Under the pieces are notes generated by a model. It was not told where the DNA came from. It saw only the letters and a list, made by a program, of their open reading frames with translations, and searched no databases. Made by a program: the position numbers and the translations under genes. 64,000 nucleotides of DNA from an uncultured Paracoccaceae bacterium (GTDB lineage: Bacteria > Pseudomonadota > Alphaproteobacteria > Rhodobacterales > Rhodobacteraceae). The stretch lies in NCBI GenBank assembly GCA_947494675.1, contig CANLVP010000001.1:744001-808000 (forward strand), read 5' to 3'. Every line of letters begins with the position of its first letter. Positions within the stretch are counted from its first letter, which is position 1. Shown here one piece after another: positions 20,219-29,952 of the stretch.

Positions 20219-20268
20219 ACCCTGCGCCGCCTTCCTGATAACCAAAGATATCACGGGAAAAGGTGGTC

Positions 20269-20344
<76 letters not shown>

Positions 20345-20429
20345 AAAGACCGAGGCATGGGTTAGCCCACGAAACCGGGTCGCGCAAGGGGCTGACTTGC
20401 ACGGCACGTGGAAAATGTCATGAAGGGGC

Positions 20430-21116
20430 ATGACTTTGCGCCGACGATTGGAACACTCCACGCTTCTAGCGGGCTTTTTGGCCCGGCTGGTGGGGACGTA
20501 CCTGCGGTTTTGTCGCGCCACGACTCGTTGGACCCGTCTGGGATTTGACGATCTGGCGGCCGATCTGGCAGAGGGTCCGGTGCTGGTGGTGATGTGGCAT
20601 GAGTGTTCGCTGATGGGGCCGCTCTTGTGGCCGCTCGAGATGGGCCAACTTTCAACGCTTTATGCCAGCTCGCCCATCGGGCGCGTCTCTGGCGCGTTGC
20701 AGCGGCAATCGGGGCTGCACCCGATGGAAATGGCGGATGGCGCATCCAACATGGCCGCGTCTCGCGTAGTGCTGCGCCGGGTACGCGAAGGGGCCAGCAT
20801 CGGCATCGCCGCCGACGGACCGCTTGGCCCTGCACGGCAGGTCAAAGACGCCCCCCTCGACTGGGCCCGCGCAATGCAGCGCCCGGTCTATGGCTTTGCC
20901 TACCGCACCAAGCGGGGACGCGCGTTAAAGACATGGGATCGCATGTGGCTGCCGCTGCCGTTTAACCGTGGAACGGTTGTGTTTTCACGTTGGGAGGGTT
21001 TGTTTCCGCGGAAGATGAACGCCGAAGAGACTGAGGCCAATCGCACTATGCTTGCGACACATCTGGATGAGACCGCCACCCGAAGTGAAGCGATGATCGC
21101 AGGAGAGAACGCGTAG
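20430..21116 (+). CDS. DUF374-type lysophospholipid acyltransferase family protein
   Basis: Protein of 228 residues with an N-terminal hydrophobic segment. The family motif [12 protein letters not shown] replaces the classical HxxxxD acyltransferase box, and [17 protein letters not shown] is the second conserved block. DUF374 proteins are thought to be inner-membrane acyltransferases acting on lipid A precursors or phospholipids; the reaction here is not known. ATG 20430 follows GAAGGGG closely. It is transcribed divergently from tRNA-Trp and runs into the 3' end of the rpsJ relic's open frame on the other strand. Confidence 0.75.
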   Translation: MTLRRRLEHSTLLAGFLARLVGTYLRFCRATTRWTRLGFDDLAADLAEGPVLVVMWHECSLMGPLLWPLEMGQLSTLYASSPIGRVSGALQRQSGLHPMEMADGASNMAASRVVLRRVREGASIGIAADGPLGPARQVKDAPLDWARAMQRPVYGFAYRTKRGRALKTWDRMWLPLPFNRGTVVFSRWEGLFPRKMNAEETEANRTMLATHLDETATRSEAMIAGENA

Positions 21117-21152
21117 CGGCTCAGGTGTTGTGAGGCGGATGACGCGTTCGGG

Positions 21153-21290
21153 TTTGTTGGGCAGTGGGATCGGAGCACGAACGCTTGCGCCGGTGCGCTT
21201 GGCGGTGGAAACGATTTCCTGGGTGGAGGCGTCAAGGACGCGGTAGTCAAACGCCTTGAGGCGAATGCCGATGTTCTGGCTAGCTGCCAT
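21153..21290 (-). pseudogene. rpsJ: Truncated rpsJ (ribosomal protein S10), first 46 codons
   Basis: On the minus strand ATG 21290 opens a frame whose first 46 residues are clearly S10: [20 protein letters not shown], then [17 protein letters not shown] and PIPLPNK. After PNK (21153) the frame continues to 20985 but matches nothing in S10, which is normally about 102-105 residues. AGGAAAGG lies 10 bases before the ATG, so the SD also seems copied. At position 8, Gly replaces an Arg usual in S10. tuf is followed by rpsJ in the str/S10 operons of many bacteria, so this is best read as a remnant of a tuf-rpsJ duplication. A full rpsJ is expected elsewhere. Confidence 0.85.
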
Positions 21291-21565
21291 GTGACATCAC
21301 CCTTTCCTGGCGAATGGCGAAGCCAATTTGCCAAATGGGCCTTAACGGATTGGACGAAGCCGGCTCGTCCGACCCCTTCATCGCGTCATTTGGCCCAACG
21401 GAAAAGGGCGCCCACGCGGCGCACCCCTGTTGGATAGCGGGCGGATAGGGGGCGTCGGGAGGTGTGGCAAGGGGTTTTCTGCCCCGTCGGCCTCCCACTT
21501 CACTATTTGGTCGAGGCACTCAAAAATGAAACTCGACAGACCATTTGGTAACCCAAATTGGGATG
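21291..21565. other. Spacer between the rpsJ relic and an orphan gene
   Basis: 275 bases with no supportable gene. The part nearest the rpsJ relic is GC-rich; composition becomes AT-rich towards 21500. No terminal repeats or integrase site were found at the change. Confidence 0.5.
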
Positions 21566-22318
21566 TCATTTTGTAATGCAATCTTTCAAGACTTGGAACT
21601 CATCCTCAATTTCCTGAAGACCTCTGGCTTCTGCCATTATCGGCAGATTAATTGAGGAACGTTTGGCAACGACCGTGATGATACCTTCACGCGTCAACGC
21701 AGCAGATACGAATCTCGCAACCGCAGGTTGAATTGAAAAGTCATTCAAAGGACCTTCAACAGGAGCAATCCAGCTAATTAATCTTCCCTCTTCGTCATAT
21801 GCACCCGGGTCCATATCTACGTTAAATTGGAGCGTCGATCCTATCAAAAATGCAAACCGCGCTCGTGTCGTAGTTTCCCACTCCGACTTCAGTGAAAGGT
21901 GTAGTGCTCGGATATCATCATCCTCAGATGGTAGAAAAATTTCTAGCGCCAAATGGGGTGTCGACAGGTTTGGCTGACAGCCAATCTTCATATATCCTTC
22001 AGTCAAACTTGCTGGTGAATACAGATTTGCCCAACCGTTGTTGCTCTCGAAACGCCAACGTTGAGAAATTGGCAACTTAGTCGGAATTTCAGTCCTTTCG
22101 CTCTCGGGCTCAATGACTTGGGCATCCTCACGATCAAACAACCCAGTAACGCCCGCCCAATTCGTTAACAGCAGCACTACGCCAACAATCAAACTCGACA
22201 AAACACCTAAGCCGTTGGGCATTGCTGAGCGCGTATCTTTTCCTAGAAATCCGCCCGAAAACACCCAAGCAATAAATGAAAGCAACAAGACGAGAAGAAC
22301 AATCCCGATCTTAATCAA
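21566..22318 (-). CDS. Orphan membrane-anchored protein, AT-rich
   Basis: Protein of 250 residues not recognised as any family. Two hydrophobic segments lie at about 3-21 and 35-55 (IGIVLLVLLLSFIAWVF and LGVLSSLIVGVVLLLT), followed by an acidic linker and a soluble domain of about 170 residues, probably outside the cytoplasm. The start is TTG 22318 with a perfect GGAGG 5 bases before. The gene and its flanks are visibly richer in A/T and use different codons from the neighbours, suggesting transfer. It lies between tuf and the rpsJ relic on the same strand. Function unknown. Confidence 0.6.
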   Translation of the reverse strand: MIKIGIVLLVLLLSFIAWVFSGGFLGKDTRSAMPNGLGVLSSLIVGVVLLLTNWAGVTGLFDREDAQVIEPESERTEIPTKLPISQRWRFESNNGWANLYSPASLTEGYMKIGCQPNLSTPHLALEIFLPSEDDDIRALHLSLKSEWETTTRARFAFLIGSTLQFNVDMDPGAYDEEGRLISWIAPVEGPLNDFSIQPAVARFVSAALTREGIITVVAKRSSINLPIMAEARGLQEIEDEFQVLKDCITK

Positions 22319-22417
22319 TTACGCCTCCAAGGTGAATGCGCAAGGAGCGCAGTGCTCATGCAAACGAGCGAGCAACTATAGTTTTACGATCATAAATCAC
22401 AAACGTGTTTACCAGTC

Positions 22418-22451
22418 AAAAAAAAGGCCGCCTCGTTTCCGAAGCGGCCTT
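22418..22451 (-). terminator. Terminator downstream of tuf
   Basis: On the minus strand AAGGCCGC (22451-22444) pairs with GCGGCCTT (22431-22424), followed by a run of nine Ts. It lies 90 bases after the tuf stop, past further hairpins at 22468-22534. Confidence 0.9.
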
Positions 22452-22467
22452 CTTTATTCTCGTCTGT

Positions 22468-22534
22468 GTGGGACGCGCTCATGACTTCTGCGAAGTCATT
22501 GCCGCATCCCACGCGATGCGCGGGCTAAGCCCGC
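22468..22534. repeat. Cluster of inverted repeats in the tuf 3' region
   Basis: Three nested or adjacent perfect inverted repeats follow the tuf stop: GCGGGC/GCCCGC (22520-22525, 22529-22534), an outer GTGGGA/TCCCAC (22468-22473, 22507-22512), and within it ATGACTTC/GAAGTCAT (22481-22488, 22492-22499). Together with the terminator they make a highly folded 3' end for tuf mRNA. Confidence 0.75.
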
Positions 22535-22540
22535 ACTCCG

Positions 22541-23716
<1,176 letters not shown>

Positions 23717-23775
23717 GGTGCAACTGCCCTTTAGTTTAAGGGGGCCACTGCGGCCCCTGATCCAACATCGCGGGC

Positions 23776-23804
23776 GATGTATTGCAGAAGACGGGGGAAA
23801 TCAA
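23776..23804 (-). promoter_or_regulatory. Candidate sigma-70 promoter of tuf
   Basis: On the minus strand TTGATT (23804-23799) and TACATC (23781-23776) are exactly 17 bases apart, about 60 bases upstream of the tuf start codon. A block of five 11-bp repeats starts 15 bases upstream of the -35 box. Confidence 0.45.
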
Positions 23805-23818
23805 GCATGCTTTGTGCT

Positions 23819-23873
23819 ATGCAGAACCAATGCACGACCCATGCAGAACTGATACACAACCGATACGCATGCA
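23819..23873. repeat. Five degenerate 11-bp tandem repeats upstream of tuf
   Basis: Five consecutive 11-base units each begin with AT: units start at 23819, 23830, 23841, 23852 and 23863. Units 1 and 3 share ATGCAGAAC; unit 2 reads ATGCACGAC; units 4 and 5 begin ATAC. The period is about one helical turn, placing matching bases on the same DNA face just upstream of the tuf promoter. Confidence 0.7.
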
Positions 23874-23912
23874 TTCCTTAAGCCAGATTAACCCCTTAAC
23901 GGAGCCTCAACG

Positions 23913-24287
23913 ATGAAACTTGGTGCCTTTTCCATCAGCCTGAACGTCAAAGACCTCGCCACCAGTCGCGCCTTTTACGAAACCCTTGGGTTCGAGACGA
24001 TGGGCGGCGACATGAGCCACAATTATCTGATCATGAAGAATGAGCAGACCCTGATCGGGCTTTTTCAGGGGCACATTCCGACGAACACGCTGACGTTCAA
24101 CCCCGGCTGGGACCAAAACGCAGGCGAGGTCCAAGGCGATTGGGACGACGTGCGTGCCATTCAGGCGGCCTTGCAAAAGGCGGGTCAGGAGCTGACGACA
24201 ACCTGCGATACTGACAGCGAAGGCCCAGCCTATATCACGATGGTCGATCCCGATGGGAATGCGATCTTGATTGATCAACATCGGTGA
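23913..24287 (+). CDS. VOC family (glyoxalase/bleomycin-resistance-like) protein
   Basis: Small cytoplasmic protein of 124 residues with the two-half betaalphabeta-betabetabeta layout of the VOC superfamily: ISLNVKDLATSRAFYETLGF at the start and ITMVDPDGNAILIDQH at the end. These are metal-dependent lyases, isomerases, dioxygenases or drug-binding proteins; no substrate can be named. The GGAG lies 8 bases before ATG 23913. It is divergent from tuf and shares its upstream repeat region. Confidence 0.8.
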   Translation: MKLGAFSISLNVKDLATSRAFYETLGFETMGGDMSHNYLIMKNEQTLIGLFQGHIPTNTLTFNPGWDQNAGEVQGDWDDVRAIQAALQKAGQELTTTCDTDSEGPAYITMVDPDGNAILIDQHR

Positions 24288-24352
24288 CCACACCCATCAG
24301 CGAACATTCCATTTTCTAAACGACTTTTCAGACGCATATTAGGAGACCTGCG

Positions 24353-25201
24353 ATGTGCAAGCGGCGAAGATTGAATGCAGCGGGCGCCTACATGCCCCAC
24401 GCCCCTGGTCCCGGGGGACCCGTACCGGTTGGGCAGGGCCACGTCATGCCCGCCGCCGCCCCTATGAATGCGCCGGTTGTAGCACCGTCGCCTGTCGCAG
24501 CGGCGGCGGCCGCTGCCGTTGCACCCGGGGCACCGGCACCAGCGCCTGTGCCGGCAGCGGCGGCGGCCCCTGCCCCGATCTTGCAGGCCGAGAATATTGT
24601 CGGAATTCCCGATCTCGGGACGGGTGAGTTGGAGGGCCCAGCCGGATATTTCCAGCGGGAACGCAGATGGCGGGTGATAAATCCGGTTGCGGGCGTGATC
24701 ATCCAGCACGTGATCCGGACGTTCAACAACGTCAGGAACATTGCCGGTCCCCACCCTGTGGCATTGGCCGGGGCCGCAATTGACGCCTATGTGGCGGACC
24801 CCGCCAGCCAGCCCCATGCGACTGTCGCCGCATATTGGGAACTTTGGACCGTTGCTACGGACGGGACAGTTTCCGACGGCGGTGTGGATACCTTTGGATT
24901 GCCCAGCATCATCGCGTGGGACGGCCAAGCCGCGCCCACCCGCGTCCACCCGGATTTTGAAAACACCCATGTCAGAAATTCGACCCGCGGCGAATTTGTC
25001 ATTCGGGGGCGGGCGGATTTCTATGCCGGGGGAACGGTGGCCCTGCTGGGTCACAATCAGGCGCTGGCCATTGCAGGTGGCCTGCCGTCTACGGCGGCGC
25101 AGCCGCAAGCCTTGCCTCCGGGCACCGGTGCCGTTGTGGATCATACTGTCACTGTGACTTGGGATACGGCGGTGGGCGATGGATTTTCGACTGTTGTGTA
25201 G
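24353..25201 (+). CDS. Orphan protein with Ala/Pro-rich N-terminal region
   Basis: Protein of 282 residues with no recognised family. Residues about 15-80 are low complexity (Pro, Ala, Val, Gly; runs such as AAAAAAAVAPGAPAPAP); residues about 85-280 form a globular, tryptophan-containing domain (RRWRVINPVAGVIIQHVIRT, then AYWELWTV). No signal peptide is visible; it starts MCKRRR. AGGAGA lies 6 bases before the ATG, so expression is likely. It stands alone between a VOC gene and the convergent parC. The layout of a flexible leader plus one compact domain would fit a secreted effector or cargo, but that is only a guess. Confidence 0.6.
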   Translation: MCKRRRLNAAGAYMPHAPGPGGPVPVGQGHVMPAAAPMNAPVVAPSPVAAAAAAAVAPGAPAPAPVPAAAAAPAPILQAENIVGIPDLGTGELEGPAGYFQRERRWRVINPVAGVIIQHVIRTFNNVRNIAGPHPVALAGAAIDAYVADPASQPHATVAAYWELWTVATDGTVSDGGVDTFGLPSIIAWDGQAAPTRVHPDFENTHVRNSTRGEFVIRGRADFYAGGTVALLGHNQALAIAGGLPSTAAQPQALPPGTGAVVDHTVTVTWDTAVGDGFSTVV

Positions 25202-25213
25202 ACGTGAGCGGGA

Positions 25214-27550
25214 TCAGCTAAAACGATTGCCCTTGGGGAACCCATAAGGGGGCCGCTTCCCAACGCCTGCTCTCGCACCTTTCCATTCGGTGAGGTCGGG
25301 TTCGGTGCGGGTTTTGTCGCCGCCCATAGGCCATGACAGGCCTTCGGACCAGTTGAACGTCGTGACATCGGACAGGCCGCCGTCGAGTTCCAGCGTGCCT
25401 TGGCGGCCACGGGCGGATTTGTATTTCTGCAGACGCACGCCCTTGCCGCGGCCCAATTCCGGCAGTTCGCTTAACGCAAAAACAAGGAATTTCGCGTTTT
25501 CTGAGACGACCGCCACATGGTCACCACTCACACGGCGAACAACTTTGGCGACGGTGTCTTTGACGTTCAGAACCTGTTTGCCAGTGCGGGTCTGGGCGAT
25601 GACATCGGCCTCTGGCACGATGAAGCCATTGCCCTCGGCGCTGGCGACAAGCAGTTTGGCCTCTGGGTCGTGCTTGAAGATATCAACGATGCCCGCGTCA
25701 TTGGGCAGATCGACCATTAGCCGCAGGGGCTCGCCCATGCCGCGCCCGCCGGGGAGATTGGCAGCAGAAACGGTGTAGAAGCGCCCGTTGCTGCCAAAGA
25801 CCAGAAGGCGGTCGGTGGTTTCGGCGTGGAAGATATGGCCGGGGCCGTCGCCATCTTTGAATTTGAGCTCGCGGGTCAGGTCGATGTGACCGGTCATGGC
25901 GCGAATCCAGCCCATTTTCGACAGGACCACGGTGATCGGTTCTTTGTCGATCATCGCCTCAAGCGGGACATCGGGGATGTCGGTGGCATCGGCAAAGGTG
26001 GTGCGGCGCTTGCCCTCTTCGGTGCTGTTCCCGAATTGCTTGCGGGTCTCGCGCAATTGTTCGGCGATCTTGGCCCATTGCAGGTCTTCGCTGTCCAGCA
26101 AATCCTCAAGCTCGGCGCGTTCCAGCATCAGCGCATCACGCTCTGCCAGCAGTTCGATTTCTTCAAGCTTGCGCAAACTGCGCAGGCGCATGTTCAGGAT
26201 CGCCTCGGCCTGCACTTCGGACAGGGAAACCTCTGGGTCGGCGCCGGGGATGATCGGGCTGACGTAGTCTTTTTCGTCCGTGGCGCGCGGCTTGGGCGCG
26301 GCCCAATCTTCGACCATCAGCGCCTGTTTGGGGTCGTCGTCGTAACGGATAATATCGATGACGCGGTCAAGGTTCAGGAAGGCGATGATAAAGCCTTCGA
26401 GCACCTCAAGCCGGTGATCGATCTTGTCCATGCGGTGCTGGCTGCGGCGGATCAGAACTGCACGGCGATGATCAAGAAAGGCGCGCAAAAGCTCTTTCAC
26501 GCCGCAAACGCGCGGTTCCAGCCCGTCAATCAGCACATTCATGTTGAGGCTAAAGCGTGTCTCTAGATCGCTGTTCTTAAACAGCAATCCCATCATCATG
26601 TCCGCATCCACGGTCTTGGCGCGAGGTTCCAGCACGATGCGGATATCCTCCGCGCTTTCGTCGCGGACGTCAGCAAGCAGCGGCACTTTTTTGGTCTGGA
26701 TCACCTCGGCCAGCTTTTCGATCAGCTTGGATTTCTGCACTTGATAGGGGATTTCGGTGACCACGACCTGCCATTGGCCACGGCCCAGATCCTCAACCTC
26801 GTACCGCGCCCGGGTGCGGATAGAGCCGCGTCCGGTGCGATAGGCCTCTGCGATGTTTTCGCGGGTTTCGACGATGACGCCGCCGGTTGGGAAATCGGGG
26901 CCTGGGATGTATTCCAGCAAGGTCTCATCACGGGCGTTGGGCGCTTTGATCAGGTGCAGGCAAGCGTCGATCAGCTCATGCAGGTTATGGGGCGGGATGT
27001 TGGTCGCCATGCCGACGGCGATGCCGCTGCTACCGTTGGCCAGCAGGTTGGGAAAGGCGGCGGGGAAGACGACGGGTTCTTCCAGCGTGCCATCATAGTT
27101 GGGACGATAGTCGACAGCGTTTTCGGTCAGACCTTCCATCAAGGCCTCGGCCGCGGCGGTCATCCGCGCTTCGGTGTAACGCGCGGCGGCGGGGTTATCG
27201 CCGTCGATGTTGCCAAAGTTGCCTTGACCGTCAACGAGTGGATAGCGGACGTTAAAGTCTTGGGCGAGCCGCGCCATGGCGTCGTAGATCGCCGCATCAC
27301 CGTGCGGGTGGTAGTTGCCCATCACGTCGCCAGAGATTTTTGCCGATTTCCGGAAACCGCCCGAAGACGCGAGCCGCAGTTCACGCATCGCATACAAAAT
27401 GCGCCGGTGAACAGGTTTTAGACCGTCCCGCGCATCAGGCAACGCACGATTCATGATCGTGCTTAACGCATAGGTCAGGTACCGCTCACCGATCGCCCGG
27501 CGCAGCGGTTCTACTATATCCAGTGGGGTGTCACCTGTTTCGTCGCTCAT
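25214..27550 (-). CDS. parC: DNA topoisomerase IV subunit A
   Basis: Subunit A of topoisomerase IV, which cuts and rejoins DNA to unlink daughter chromosomes; partner ParE is not in the window. 778 residues. Catalytic Tyr125 in [24 protein letters not shown]; and [19 protein letters not shown], where Ala86 occupies the place of E. coli ParC Ser80 and Asp90 that of Glu84. The length and lack of a GyrA box favour ParC over GyrA. ATG 27550. Convergent with the orphan gene at 24353. Confidence 0.92.
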   Translation of the reverse strand: MSDETGDTPLDIVEPLRRAIGERYLTYALSTIMNRALPDARDGLKPVHRRILYAMRELRLASSGGFRKSAKISGDVMGNYHPHGDAAIYDAMARLAQDFNVRYPLVDGQGNFGNIDGDNPAAARYTEARMTAAAEALMEGLTENAVDYRPNYDGTLEEPVVFPAAFPNLLANGSSGIAVGMATNIPPHNLHELIDACLHLIKAPNARDETLLEYIPGPDFPTGGVIVETRENIAEAYRTGRGSIRTRARYEVEDLGRGQWQVVVTEIPYQVQKSKLIEKLAEVIQTKKVPLLADVRDESAEDIRIVLEPRAKTVDADMMMGLLFKNSDLETRFSLNMNVLIDGLEPRVCGVKELLRAFLDHRRAVLIRRSQHRMDKIDHRLEVLEGFIIAFLNLDRVIDIIRYDDDPKQALMVEDWAAPKPRATDEKDYVSPIIPGADPEVSLSEVQAEAILNMRLRSLRKLEEIELLAERDALMLERAELEDLLDSEDLQWAKIAEQLRETRKQFGNSTEEGKRRTTFADATDIPDVPLEAMIDKEPITVVLSKMGWIRAMTGHIDLTRELKFKDGDGPGHIFHAETTDRLLVFGSNGRFYTVSAANLPGGRGMGEPLRLMVDLPNDAGIVDIFKHDPEAKLLVASAEGNGFIVPEADVIAQTRTGKQVLNVKDTVAKVVRRVSGDHVAVVSENAKFLVFALSELPELGRGKGVRLQKYKSARGRQGTLELDGGLSDVTTFNWSEGLSWPMGGDKTRTEPDLTEWKGARAGVGKRPPYGFPKGNRFS

Positions 27551-27689
27551 TGTGTTGGGTCTAGCCGAGGGGCCGCAGGGCGTAAAGACAACATGACGCG
27601 GCGTGTCTGGTTTTTCCCCTCAATCGCGCGAAATTATTTCGGTATGAGCAGGGCGTGGGGACGTTAGGTTCGATTCTTTGGGGGCTGCT

Positions 27690-28226
27690 GTGAGCAAGTT
27701 TATCGTTGGAACATTTCTGATTTTGGGATGGACGTTTTACGAAATGTCCGGTGGCGCAGACTTTGTGCCCGAAGAACGGATTGTTGCAGAAGCCGAAGTT
27801 TCGGTGGAAGAGCCGGTGATCGAGGTGGCTGAGGTCACACGGTCCGTCAGCACGCCTTTGGTCAGCCTTGCCCTGCCCGTGACCCAGCCGGTTCAGATTG
27901 AGCCTGCGGAAGACACCGCCCAGGTGATCCAAGCCAGCGTTGAGGCCGTGGTTGAAACGGTTGAAACCGCAAATCTGACCGAAACGGTCGCCGCACCCGC
28001 TGCCCCTGCGCCCGTTGCCACGCCGGATTTGGACCTGCGCTATGTCGCGGGCAGCCGTGTGAACATGCGCACCGGCCCGGGCACCGATTTTGGCGTTATC
28101 GACACGCTGCCCGGCGGCACAGAAGCTGAAGTCCTTTCCGTGAATGCCGACGGATGGGCGAATATCCGCATTATTGGCACTGGCATTGAGGGCTGGATGG
28201 CCGAACGGTTGCTGACCGACGGCTAG
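27690..28226 (+). CDS. SH3b-domain protein with N-terminal membrane segment
   Basis: Protein of 178 residues: a hydrophobic N-terminus (KFIVGTFLILGWTFYEM), a long acidic Val/Glu/Pro-rich linker, and a bacterial SH3 domain at the end (YVAGSRVNMRTGPGTDFGVI to GIEGWMAERLL). SH3b domains often bind peptidoglycan, so an envelope role is likely. The start is taken as GTG 27690; TTG 27678 is possible. It is divergent from parC. Confidence 0.75.
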   Translation: MSKFIVGTFLILGWTFYEMSGGADFVPEERIVAEAEVSVEEPVIEVAEVTRSVSTPLVSLALPVTQPVQIEPAEDTAQVIQASVEAVVETVETANLTETVAAPAAPAPVATPDLDLRYVAGSRVNMRTGPGTDFGVIDTLPGGTEAEVLSVNADGWANIRIIGTGIEGWMAERLLTDG

Positions 28227-28265
28227 GCCCTTGCGCATCGCGGAATGGCGCGGCAAAGCTGCGCC

Positions 28266-29093
28266 ATGACACAAAAGACCATACTGATTACGGGCTGTTC
28301 GTCAGGCATCGGCTATGATGCGGCCCACGGCATGCGCGCCGCCGGGTGGCGCGTTTTTGCGTCCTGCCGCAAGGCCACCGACTGTGGGCGGCTGATGTCC
28401 GAAGGCTTTGACAGCCCGCTGATCGACTACACCGATAGCGATAGCATCTATAGCGGGCTGGCCGATGTGCTTGAGGCGACAGGCGGCACGTTGGATGCGG
28501 TTTACAACAACGGCGCCATTGCGATCCCGGCCTTTGTCGAGGATCTGCCGCGCGCAGCCCTGCGTGATGTGTTTGAGACGAACCTTTTTGGCGTGCACGA
28601 ATTGACCCGCGCGGTGCTGCCGGTGATGCGCAATCAGGGGCACGGACGGATCGTCAATTGCAGCTCTGTCCTGGGTCTGGTGGGCGGGCGGTGGAAGGGC
28701 GCGTATGTGGCCAGCAAATTTGCAATGGAAGGCCTGACAGATAGCCTGCGGCTGGAACTGCGTGGCAGCGGGATTGACGTTGTCCTGATCGAGCCGGGAC
28801 CCATCACATCAAAAATGCGCAAGAATTCTGCCGTGATGTTTGAGCAATTGATCGACTGGCGCGGATCATCCCGTGCGGAGGAATACGGCGGATTGCTGGC
28901 ACGTTTCGCATCCAAGGACGCGCCGGACACCTTTGAGCTGCCTCCCAGCGCGGTGACGGCAAAGGTGCGGCGTGCGGTTGAGGCGAAACGCCCCAAGCCG
29001 CGATATTATGTTACCAAGCCCACCTATTTTGCAGGGTTTCTGCGGCGGATTTTGTCCACGCGGATGCTGGATGCGGTTTTGGCGCGCGGCTAG
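28266..29093 (+). CDS. Short-chain dehydrogenase/reductase
   Basis: Classical SDR of 275 residues using NAD(P)H. The cofactor loop is TGCSSGIG (residues 9-16), NNG(A) is in the central strand, the catalytic Ser lies in NCSSVLG, and the catalytic Tyr147-x3-Lys151 is YVASK. GPI follows as in the family. The substrate is unknown; it resembles the SDRs often labelled retinol dehydrogenase-like. ATG 28266 is chosen as it places the cofactor loop normally; the frame is open to an earlier ATG at 28245. It stands 39 bases after the SH3b gene. Confidence 0.8.
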   Translation: MTQKTILITGCSSGIGYDAAHGMRAAGWRVFASCRKATDCGRLMSEGFDSPLIDYTDSDSIYSGLADVLEATGGTLDAVYNNGAIAIPAFVEDLPRAALRDVFETNLFGVHELTRAVLPVMRNQGHGRIVNCSSVLGLVGGRWKGAYVASKFAMEGLTDSLRLELRGSGIDVVLIEPGPITSKMRKNSAVMFEQLIDWRGSSRAEEYGGLLARFASKDAPDTFELPPSAVTAKVRRAVEAKRPKPRYYVTKPTYFAGFLRRILSTRMLDAVLARG

Positions 29094-29146
29094 CCCTTTC
29101 CTTTGCCGCCCGCCCTGCTACATCGGGACGAACACAGGGGAAGATC

Positions 29147-29350
29147 ATGGCCAACGATCCGCTTTTCATTCTCGTCATCATTGCTTGCCTGATTGTGCTG
29201 GGCATCCTGATGTTCGGGGTCGGCACCTTCGGCAAAGGCGGCGAGTACAATCGCAAACACGCCAATAAGCTGATGCGCTGGCGCATTATTGCGCAGTTCA
29301 TCGCGGTCTGCCTGATCCTGTTGTTTGTCTGGCTGCGCGGAGGGACGTGA
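29147..29350 (+). CDS. Twin-transmembrane HIG1-domain small protein
   Basis: Membrane protein of 67 residues with two helices (LFILVIIACLIVLGILMFGV and IIAQFIAVCLILLFVWL) joined by a basic loop (RKHANKLMRWR), as in HIG1-domain proteins, which in mitochondria assist the respiratory complexes. In Alphaproteobacteria this type commonly precedes the cobalamin adenosyltransferase, as here. GGGGAAG lies before ATG 29147, and the next gene starts 2 bases after its stop. Confidence 0.75.
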   Translation: MANDPLFILVIIACLIVLGILMFGVGTFGKGGEYNRKHANKLMRWRIIAQFIAVCLILLFVWLRGGT

Positions 29351-29351
29351 T

Positions 29352-29924
29352 ATGGTTGTGCTCAACAAGATCTACACCAAGACCGGCGATGCGGGCGAAA
29401 CAGCCCTTGGCAACGGAAGCCGTGTAGCGAAACATGCGCTGCGCGTCACTTCTTACGGGACGGTCGATGAGCTGAACGCCACCGTTGGGCTGGCGCGGCT
29501 GCATGCGACAGGCGAAATGGATGATCAACTAGCGATGATCCAGAACGACCTTTTTGATCTTGGCGCAGACCTGTGCCGTCCGGACATGGAAAAGGACGGT
29601 GAGGAAGAATACACCGTGTTGCGCATGTCAGATGCACAGGTTGCACGGCTTGAGGCGGAGCTTGACGTGATGACACAAGCGGTTGAGCCACTGAGGTCTT
29701 TCATCCTACCCGGTGGGTCCGCATTGGCCGCGCATTTGCACTTGTGCCGCACGGTTGCGCGCCGGGCCGAGCGGTTGGCGGTGGAACTGGCGACAATGGA
29801 GGCGGTGAACCCGGCTGCTGTGAAATACCTTAACCGGTTGTCCGATTGGTTCTTTCAAGCGTCGCGGATTGCCAATGATGATGGCCGCGCTGACGTGTTG
29901 TGGGTGCCCGGCGCGAACCGCTAA
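29352..29924 (+). CDS. Cob(I)yrinic acid a,c-diamide adenosyltransferase, PduO type
   Basis: Transfers the adenosyl group of ATP to cob(I)alamin to make coenzyme B12. 190 residues. The PduO-type ATP loop KIYTKTGDAGETALGNGSRV stands at the start, GTVDELNATVGLAR follows, and the C-terminal RRAERLAVEL and LNRLSDWFFQASR are typical. ATG 29352, with GGAGG 8 bases before it within the end of the HIG1 gene, shows translational linkage. The cofactor is needed by ethylmalonyl-CoA and methylmalonyl-CoA mutases, which fits the mcd gene at 43 kb. Confidence 0.9.
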   Translation: MVVLNKIYTKTGDAGETALGNGSRVAKHALRVTSYGTVDELNATVGLARLHATGEMDDQLAMIQNDLFDLGADLCRPDMEKDGEEEYTVLRMSDAQVARLEAELDVMTQAVEPLRSFILPGGSALAAHLHLCRTVARRAERLAVELATMEAVNPAAVKYLNRLSDWFFQASRIANDDGRADVLWVPGANR

Positions 29925-29930
29925 GAGCAC

Positions 29931-29949
29931 GATTTTTCGGCGAAAAATC
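29931..29949. repeat. Palindrome of the TTCGnCGAA type after the cobalamin gene
   Basis: GATTTTTCG-g-CGAAAAATC, a perfect 19-bp inverted repeat 6 bases after the stop. It has the same core as the two palindromes between rpoB and rpoC and would form an RNA hairpin with a CGGCG loop. Confidence 0.75.
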
Positions 29950-29952
29950 ACG

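Noticed and set aside
20985-21290. The 101-codon rpsJ-like frame as a working small gene
   Set aside because: Only the first 46 residues are S10; the rest is unrelated and overlaps the end of the acyltransferase gene, so it cannot replace S10.
23878-23899. Three TTAA motifs upstream of the VOC gene, resembling a CtrA site
   Set aside because: Spacings are 6 and 4 bases, not the 7 needed for the CtrA consensus TTAA-N7-TTAA.
24481-24570. Ala/Pro-rich GC repeats in the orphan gene as a possible tandem repeat or CRISPR-like array
   Set aside because: It is low-complexity coding sequence without unit length or spacers.
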